This document shows, piece by piece, positions 7,344 to 12,898 of a stretch of DNA of 12,898 bases. A model generated the notes under the pieces. That model made no database searches. It was not told the DNA's origin and saw only the letters and a list, made by a program, of their open reading frames with translations. A program made the translations under genes and the position numbers. The stretch is from Scenedesmus sp. ARA3 (Eukaryota > Chlorophyta > Chlorophyceae > Sphaeropleales > Scenedesmaceae): NCBI GenBank assembly GCA_004335835.1, contig RWJK01001590.1:1-12898 (forward strand), read 5' to 3'. The first letter of the stretch is position 1; each line of letters begins with the position of its first letter.

Positions 7344-9765
7344 TGCTGCAGCCTGCAGCACCAGGCACTACAATCCACTGGCAGTGGGCCCGCCATCGTC
7401 TGCAGGAGGCGCGCCGTCATTTGGCGGCGCTGACTCATCTGCAGGAGGCAGCTTGCAGGAACTTGCAGGAAACGGTCCCTGCAGGGCGCAGCTGCTGTGC
7501 GGCAACCTTCTGTTTGAGGCCTTTGCTCCAGTGCCGCTTGGGGAGCAGCAGGAGCCACCAGGAGGGCAGCAGCGGCGCTCCAGCTGCCAGGTGCCGCATG
7601 CCGGAGAGGCGGATGACAACAGCGCTGCTGCTGCGACAGCGGCTGCGCTGGCGGCAGCAGCTGCAGTGCAGGATGCGCTCGGCATCCACACTGACGGTGG
7701 GTTCATATGCACTTATATCGTGTAGAAGTTGACAAGGTTGCCGAAGAAGTGCCTTCTGCTGCTCAGCTCATTGCTGTTCTTGGCAGCCAGCTGCCCAGTG
7801 AGGTTTTGTTGTTTTGTTGTTCTACTATTGCTGGCGGCTCCACCCAGTCTGTACATTGCACCTTACATACTTCTAACGCTATGAGGAACCGTTGTTGCCT
7901 GCGCAGATGATGCTGACCAGGTGCAGGAACAGTTTGAGGGGCAGCTGCAGCCCCCCTCCCCCTCAGCAGCCACAAACAGCGGCCAGCTGCCTCAGGAGCG
8001 CAGGGAGAGCGGCGCATCTGCTCACTCCGCTGCATCAGCAGCAACAGCAAGCACATGGGCCTTCACAAACGCCCTGCTGCAGCGCAGCGGTAACAGCGTT
8101 GAGTGCTTTGGGCCAGCTGCAGGCAACAGGTTGGCAATGCTGCATAAGTCCTTGAGCTTCCGCAGCAGCAGCGGCGGCGGTGCTGGAGGCATCAGCAGCA
8201 GCCACATTCGCTGCACCAGCATCAGCAGCTTTGACAGTGAAACCTCTTCCCGCCTAGATTCAAACGGCGGCGCAGCTGCCAAGCAGCCAGTCAGCAGCCG
8301 CCGGCAGATTGTCAAATGGTCCCTGCTGGTGCTGCTGATGCTAGCAACAGTGGGAGGCATAGCAGTGGGGGCTTGGCTAGGCGGGCGGCGGGCGCTGGCA
8401 CAGCGTCCTGCTGCTGTAGTGCTGGCGCCAGCTGTACTGCCACCGGCACCCAGCGCTGCTTATCAGATCTCAACGGTGCTGCCAGCTGGCCAGGGCAGTG
8501 GCTGTGACATCTGGTTCCCTGGGCCTAAGGTAGGAGCAATGCATCCAACTTGCATACTGCCTGGCTTGTGGCACTAGGATTGTTGTGCAAATTGCATGCT
8601 GTCCGCTGACAGTGTTCAGCATACCGCACACCTGTCCGCAGCAGAGGGTTCCTTGCTGGCACAACCTGCAAGGCGCAGCCTGCAAGGCGCAGCCTGCAAG
8701 GCACACCAGCTCTGCAGCAGTCTGCTGTTGAAGCATCCCGCATTGACAACCGCAGCTGTCCCTAAGCCGTTGCCATGCCTTGTTCTTGCTGGTGCTCTTG
8801 CATGCTGCTGACTATCTGGGCCTGTTCATGCTTTTGCTGCTTCTATGCAGCGTGTGCAGGGCTACCGGCGGCTGTTCACAGCGGTGCTTTCTGCAGCGCT
8901 GTCCCTGCAAGCAGCAGACATACGCATCAGCAGCTTCTCCTGCGCAGAGTACACCCTCTTCAACAGCAGCAGCAGCAGTGCTGCCAGCTTTGACTACAGT
9001 TTGACCGACAAATACAGCAGCAGTGTGGAGCCTTCCAACCCAGCTGGCGGAACGCTAACTGGCCGAACAGCAGAGGATGCAGGAGTAGCAACAGAGACCA
9101 CGTACGCAGATGTCTCAACAATATTCACGGTTGCCATGCCACCTGCAGCACAAGAGCGAGCAAAGATCCTAAACACCATCCTGCAGGATTCCTTCAGCAT
9201 CTTTGCCGCTCCAATGAGCAGGTTCTTTTCTGTTCCAGTGCGCGCAGTGTATGCTGCAAGGACAGAGCAGCAGGCAGCTGACAAAAGTGTGGAAACGGCT
9301 GGGCCAGCAGCAAAGCAGCTGCCTTCAAGGACGCCAGCCCCTGATACTGCAGCAGCGGGTGCAAGCGCTGAGCAGGCACGCGCTGTTACATATGTGCCAA
9401 GCACAGCAGGCAATGCTAAGGGTGAGGGCAGCAAACAGCAGAACAGCACCATGGCCGTGTCCACTGACGCATCCTCATCATCGCCCCAAGCAAATGCACT
9501 CGAACAGCACCAGCAGCTGAAGCAGCAGGCTCGGCAGCCAAAGCAGCAGCCTCTCCAGGAGCAGGCTGATGAGCAGCTGGCAGCTGGCGACCAGCTGGCG
9601 GCACCGGTGCCTGTCAGTGCTTCGGACACCGCACAGAAGAAGAAGAATGCTACAGCACTTGCAGCACCTGGCACAGGCAATGCAGCTATGGCAGCTGTTG
9701 CAAACATGCGACAAGCAAAGCCAAAGCCAGCGCCTGCGCTGTACACTCCAATGCTGCCTCCATAA
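6190..9765 (+). CDS. Single-pass membrane protein with Q/A/S-rich N-terminal region and SEA-like C-terminal domain (spliced)
   Basis: Exons 6190-7696, 7907-8529 and 8851-9765 join in phases 1 and 0 to give 1014 residues. ATG 6190 has A at -3 and G at +4; an in-frame ATG at 6157 in poor context would add 11 residues. There is no signal peptide. Residues 1-631 are low complexity, including Q98-Q111 and A374-A388. A basic SSRRQIVK stretch precedes one hydrophobic helix at about 640-662 (WSLLVLLMLATVGGIAVGAW), so by the positive-inside rule the N-terminus is cytoplasmic and the C-terminus outside or lumenal. The C-terminal side has just two cysteines (702, 741), three N-glycosylation sequons (N748, N908, N976) and a beta-alpha-beta-beta-alpha pattern at about 688-843 (ISTVLPAG; RLFTAVLSAALSL; ADIRISSFSC; VSTIFTVAM; ERAKILNTILQDSF) resembling SEA-type folds. 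Gene structure is well supported. The fold is inference, and the function is unknown; a surface or wall-sensing role is possible. Confidence 0.82.
6481..6522 (+). repeat. (CAG)14 encoding a Gln run
   Basis: Fourteen perfect CAG units, in frame as Gln residues 98-111 of the membrane protein. Confidence 0.95.
7309..7341 (+). repeat. (GCA)11 encoding an Ala run
   Basis: The same CAG-type repeat read in the Ala frame (GCA) codes most of a 15-residue Ala run in the membrane protein, extended by GCT and GCC codons. Confidence 0.93.
7697..7906 (+). other. Intron 1 of the membrane-protein gene
   Basis: The donor is GACG|GTGGGT and the acceptor TTGCCTGCGCAG|AT. It is phase 1, and the split codon G+AT gives Asp, so the join reads HTDDDADQVQEQ. 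Without splicing the first exon would stop at 7723-7725. An alternative reading is that the shorter form, ending in ICTYIV, arises by intron retention. Confidence 0.75.
8530..8850 (+). other. Intron 2 of the membrane-protein gene
   Basis: The donor is AAG|GTAGGA and the acceptor TGCTTCTATGCAG|CGT. It is phase 0. It contains the triple 14-base repeat at 8665-8706. If retained, the frame closes at 8575-8577 and the SEA-like half is lost, leaving a membrane-anchored stub. Confidence 0.78.
8665..8706 (+). repeat. Three tandem copies of a 14-base unit
   Basis: CCTGCAAGGCGCAG is repeated at 8665, 8679 and 8693; the third copy ends CACAC rather than CGCAG. The identical 14-mer occurs once at 1948-1961. 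Confidence 0.9.
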
Positions 9766-11713
9766 TAATGCATCTAATGGAAGAATGTTCTCATGATGTG
9801 CTTCTGTCTGAGTTCACTATTGTCAAATTGTTTACGACGTGAAGTTGCACACTGCATGCAGTGCATTGCCTGCCAGTGCGTCTGCATACATGTTTCTGAC
9901 TACAGCCTTTGACGCAACTTGCATCACAGTATTATGCTCTTGACCGTTGGTTGAGCAGTGCGGCTCATGCAGTATGGCCCTGTTCCCAACATGTCTGCAA
10001 TGTACCCTTCGTGCTGAAAAACAGCATGTGGATTGACAGCAGTTTGTGCAATTTGTACGGTACACAGAAGCAGCATGTCTAGCATCATCTGCAGGGCAGC
10101 ATGCACAACCCTTATCAATGTGATGCAATTGTGTGGCAGTGCTGGTCAACACAGCATGAGCCTGCTTGCATGCTGCTGTGTGCACACACCTCAAGCGCTG
10201 CGCCTGCTGCACCTTTATGGTAGAGCTTTTGACGGGCTCCCATACTGGGTCACTTTGAGCTGTGTTTTGTTTCTAAATGCATCTGCTACACATTGTTTTG
10301 CTTCACGATATTGTATCAGCTGCAGCCTCTGTTGTGCGCTGGCCGTGCACTGGCCGTAGATGCTCCAGCACCTTAACAGCATCATCATAGACGCAGATGT
10401 TCCAGCTTGCTACATTTATAGGAGTCAGTGTCACGATAGCAGCAAGAGATCATTGTCTGCCTGCTCAGATGCAGCAGCACTGCAGTTGGGACAGAGGCAG
10501 GCAAAGCGCCAGGCACCTTGTTGGGTAGAGCCGCCAAGCACCCTAAGTGTTTGAGCATGCATTGCTTAGGCTGGCTCCCTTCTTCAACACGCATGAAGCA
10601 CAGCACCGAGGTATACTCCTTCTGCCTACACCAGAGTGCTGGTGACAGTACAATCTGGCAAAAGGGTCTGGGGACCGCACGGCTTCCTGCATGCCTTGAT
10701 ATATTAAGCTGGTGTGAGTCAAGTGGCAAATTGTGAGGCAAGTTTTTGTTTGGGCGTATGTGTTGTGGTGTTGGGCTCGTATCGGCTGCATTGCGTAAGT
10801 GATGTGAGCGCTGAGTTGATGACAGCACTGTTGTAGGCTGTGCACCAGCTCAACTTCAAAGGCGACTGTAGCTGCCGCAGGAGGTGATGGCGTTGTGCAG
10901 GCAGAACAGCTGCACAGCCTTTTGGTGAGTCAAGGCTGCTGTTTCAGTGAGGAAACAGGTTGATGACAATGGTGGTGCTGTGGCTGTTGCGATTTGGGCG
11001 TGGCAACAATGATAGCAGCTGCTAGCACAGCTGCTGCTTGGTACGGCGCTGAGCGTCCCTTTTAGCTGGTAAATGGCTTTTATACCAGCAGGGCATGATA
11101 CAGGAGAGGGCCGCGTCCTGCGCCACCAGTGATGGATGTCCTTCCTCCATTGTTACACACTCTCGTCAAGCACTGCAAATGAACACTCAGTTGTGGTGGT
11201 ACCATCCTCAAGAAGTAAGAGAGCCATACTTTCAGCAAGAGGAAGCTGACATGAATGAAATTCTAGCGCTCTGCTGTGGCTCCTGACCCTGCTTTTGCCC
11301 TCCCCTTGTAAGACTCTGAGGTGCACTGCTTGCGTCCCTGCTTGCAACAAAGCTGCAAGTGGCAGCAGGCTGCCACACCAATGAGCCGCGCTTTCGTATT
11401 AAACACTGGATGCACTCCTTGTTAAGCAACCATGCCCGATTACATATTCATTGCAAACCTCAGCAGCCAGCCGCACGGGCCTACACTCTGCACCCAGCGG
11501 GGCTTGCTAACAGCCCCGGCCAGAACTGTTGGAGATGCAGCCCAAACGCATGATGCTGGGGAGCCACAACAGCTATCACACCTGTGATGCCTGCAACAAC
11601 AGATATCATCATCCATTGCTCTTACTCTCACCAGCTCCAGCTAACTCGCATTAGCCGTATCAGTGCATTTGGCACCCAATACAATTGGCCTCCGGGCTCA
11701 GCAGCATGCTAGC
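9766..11713. other. Convergent intergenic region, mostly without recognisable genes
   Basis: It lies between the stop of the membrane-protein gene (plus) and the stop of the right-edge gene (minus), so it should hold two 3' UTRs. Up to about 10800 I see nothing coding. ORFs at 9832-10212 and 10385-10828 (both minus) lack family features and the Ala/Gln style of the neighbours. From about 10823 to 11583 a weak chain of plus-strand exon-like segments with compatible phases is present and is described separately. A TGTAA at 11307-11311 matches the green-algal poly(A) signal. Confidence 0.55.
10823..11583 (+). other. Weak candidate spliced transcript in the convergent gap
   Basis: Three plus-strand segments join in phase 0: an open stretch ending AGCCTTTTG|GTGAGT at 10924, a segment 11092-11214 between ACCAGCAG and GTAAGA, and a segment from 11514 after GCTAACAG that reads PRPELLEMQPKRMMLGSHN then SYH. 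The reading stops being convincing after about 11583, where only a weak donor is seen. If the GTAAGA donor is ignored, the middle segment stops at 11284-11286, 20 bases before TGTAA. No start for the first segment was found. It may be a small gene, a non-coding RNA, a gene remnant or chance. Confidence 0.2.
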
Positions 11714-12898
11714 TCACACCCTATATGCCCTGTGGTACCTGTAGCGCCACCCGCTGCCCGTCTCACTTAGTGCATTCTGCACATCCAGCACTGCTGCAGG
11801 CACCTTCACATCCCGCACTGCTACAGGCACTTTCACCCCCAGCAGCACCTCCAGCCGCGCCACGACACAAGGCAGCCTGTTGGCATCCACCTCGCTACCC
11901 AACACACCAGCAACCTCTGCTGCCTTACCACCGCCGCCATCAGCAGCTGCCTGCCTCGCCCACGCAGCCACAGCAGCGTACCGCTGCATCTGCTTGAGGT
12001 AGCGGGCAGTCTTGAGCCTCTTTGCTGGCAGCACCTGCCGCCCAACTCCTGTGTGCAGGGCTGCAACCCTGGCTTCAGCATACTCAAGGCTCAAGCCCTC
12101 TGGCCCTGGGTAGCGCAGGCTGGCACTGTGGCCCCTGCTGTTGAAGCCAGCCGCCCTGCGGCATTCCTCCGTTCTGCGTATCGCGGCCAGCAGCCCGCCA
12201 CTGTCTGCACCAAAGTGCGTGATCAGCTGCAGCACTAGCTCAGAGCGCCGCAGCGCCTGGGGCCCCTGGCTGCACCAGTTGCCAGCCACAAGTGCTTGCA
12301 GGACACCTGGAGTGACAGCACCAGGCACAACAGAAGCCGGCTGCAGCGGCACCTTGCTGCCACCTGCTTCTGGTGGCGCTGCCAACTGTGCACTGCATGC
12401 ACCTAGGCTCTCCAGGACACCTGGAACATCACTACGCATCAGCTGCAGTGTCTGGCCAAGCAGGGTAGCAGCAGGGCCCTTCACAGCCACTGCTGCTGGC
12501 GCTGCAGCAGGTCCACGAGCGCTGCGAGAGCTGCCTTGTGCCAGCTGCGGCCCCAGCTCCAAGTGCCCAAGCTGCTGCAGAGCTTCAGACGCTGCCTCAG
12601 CGCCGCCAGAATGACGCAGCAGCTGTTGTGCTGCTGCTGCCACCAGCTGGTGCTTTGCCTCTGCTGCCCTGGCCTGCCTGAAGCCTTGCAGCTGCTCCGC
12701 CAGCGCCTCCCTCAGCCGCTGAACCACCAGGCCCTGCAGACTCATCCGCTCAGCAGGTTCCCAAGTCACTGTCTTGGATGCCACCGCTGCTGCTGCTGCA
12801 CTGCCTGCACCTTCTGCAGCTGCAGGAGCTGCGTTGCTGTAGCGTGCTGTGCGCTGCCTCAGCAGCAGCAGCTCCAGCAAGCCCTGCTGCCAGTCCGG
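11714..12898 (-). CDS. C-terminal part of an Ala/Leu-rich helical protein of unknown function; partial at 5' end
   Basis: The minus frame is open from the right edge (it begins PDWQQGLLELLLLRQR) to a TGA at 11716-11714, 394 residues visible. No true ATG start lies near the edge, so it continues upstream outside the window. Composition is rich in Ala, Leu, Gln, Arg and Gly with long predicted helices, such as QGLVVQRLREALAEQLQGF near residues 55-73 and a basic helix QVLPAKRLKTARYLKQMQRY near 288-307. A two-copy nine-residue repeat VKVPxAVxD lies near the end. CAG-sense triplets are spread through it, as in the other coding regions here. Possible donors (AA|GTGAGA near 11771 and CAG|GTACCA near 11737, read on minus) lie just before the stop, so the true C-terminus could be spliced to a later exon. 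I do not recognise the family. Confidence 0.72.
   Translation of the reverse strand, partial: PDWQQGLLELLLLRQRTARYSNAAPAAAEGAGSAAAAAVASKTVTWEPAERMSLQGLVVQRLREALAEQLQGFRQARAAEAKHQLVAAAAQQLLRHSGGAEAASEALQQLGHLELGPQLAQGSSRSARGPAAAPAAVAVKGPAATLLGQTLQLMRSDVPGVLESLGACSAQLAAPPEAGGSKVPLQPASVVPGAVTPGVLQALVAGNWCSQGPQALRRSELVLQLITHFGADSGGLLAAIRRTEECRRAAGFNSRGHSASLRYPGPEGLSLEYAEARVAALHTGVGRQVLPAKRLKTARYLKQMQRYAAVAAWARQAAADGGGGKAAEVAGVLGSEVDANRLPCVVARLEVLLGVKVPVAVRDVKVPAAVLDVQNALSETGSGWRYRYHRAYRV
11783..11836 (-). repeat. Two tandem 27-base units coding a nine-residue repeat
   Basis: Read on minus, VKVPVAVRD is followed by VKVPAAVLD near the C-terminus of the right-edge protein. The DNA copies are also alike (GCACTGCTGCAGGCACCTTC against GCACTGCTACAGGCACTTTC on plus), so this is a recent local duplication. 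Confidence 0.85.

Noticed and set aside
8994..9773. 259-residue minus ORF
   Set aside because: It is an antisense shadow of the last exon of the membrane-protein gene, with Ala/Ser/Cys content expected from reverse reading of Ala/Gln codons.
9832..10212. 126-residue minus ORF rich in Cys and His
   Set aside because: The Cys/His spacing is irregular, with no zinc-finger pattern. It lies in the probable 3' UTR zone, and its composition is unlike neighbouring genes.
10385..10828. 147-residue minus ORF without low complexity
   Set aside because: It is the least repetitive ORF in the gap and was considered seriously, but no domain is recognisable, its codon style differs from the real genes here, and there is no supporting splice or promoter signal.
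1..12898. CRISPR array, bacterial operon or mobile-element reading of the repeats
   Set aside because: The repeats are simple triplets or short tandem copies without spacers of constant length. Genes are split by introns with eukaryotic start contexts, and no transposase, reverse transcriptase or terminal repeats were seen.

Overview
The window looks like nuclear DNA of a green alga (Chlorophyta). It is GC-rich and saturated with CAG/CTG triplets. Coding runs are rich in Ala, Gln and Ser, genes are split by GT-AG introns, and start contexts have A at -3 and G at +4. A sphaeroplealean alga of the Scenedesmus/Tetradesmus kind would fit, but that is an impression from style, not proof.

Layout: (1) 1-1626, minus strand: an intronless, fully open reading frame of 542 codons that runs off the left edge. 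It encodes a low-complexity protein with basic clusters, an acidic tail and a Gly/Arg/Asn end, probably nuclear, family not recognised. (2) 1627-2684: divergent intergenic region. (3) 2685-5613, plus strand: a multi-exon gene that I read as an ARGLU1-type splicing/transcription cofactor. An Arg/Ser-rich N-terminus is followed by a Glu/Arg coiled coil and the diagnostic EELEKILEENKRRVEAAQ block. Its introns carry CTG arrays that end directly in the CAG of the acceptor, and at least three of its exon segments have in-phase or decayed tandem copies in neighbouring introns. (4) 5614-6189: spacer and presumed promoter. (5) 6190-9765, plus strand: a three-exon gene whose intron phases match exactly. 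It encodes a 1014-residue single-pass membrane protein with a long Q/A/S-rich N-terminal region, one helix at about 640-662, and a C-terminal domain with two cysteines, three N-glycosylation sequons and a beta-alpha-beta-beta-alpha pattern like SEA-type domains. (6) 9766-11713: mostly non-coding, with one weak chain of phase-compatible candidate exons. (7) 11714-12898, minus strand: the C-terminal part of an Ala/Leu-rich helical protein that enters from the right edge, function unknown.

The four genes do not look like a functional cluster. The standout is the ARGLU1-like locus: tandem exon duplications that keep phase 0, and triplet repeats serving as the tracts before 3' splice sites. Across the window the repeats are strand-sorted. 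Exons and leaders carry CAG on the sense strand (Gln, Ala or Ser by frame), while the introns of the ARGLU1-like gene carry CTG on the sense strand. Splice models were made by eye from GT/AG sites, phase and family similarity; transcript data would decide them.
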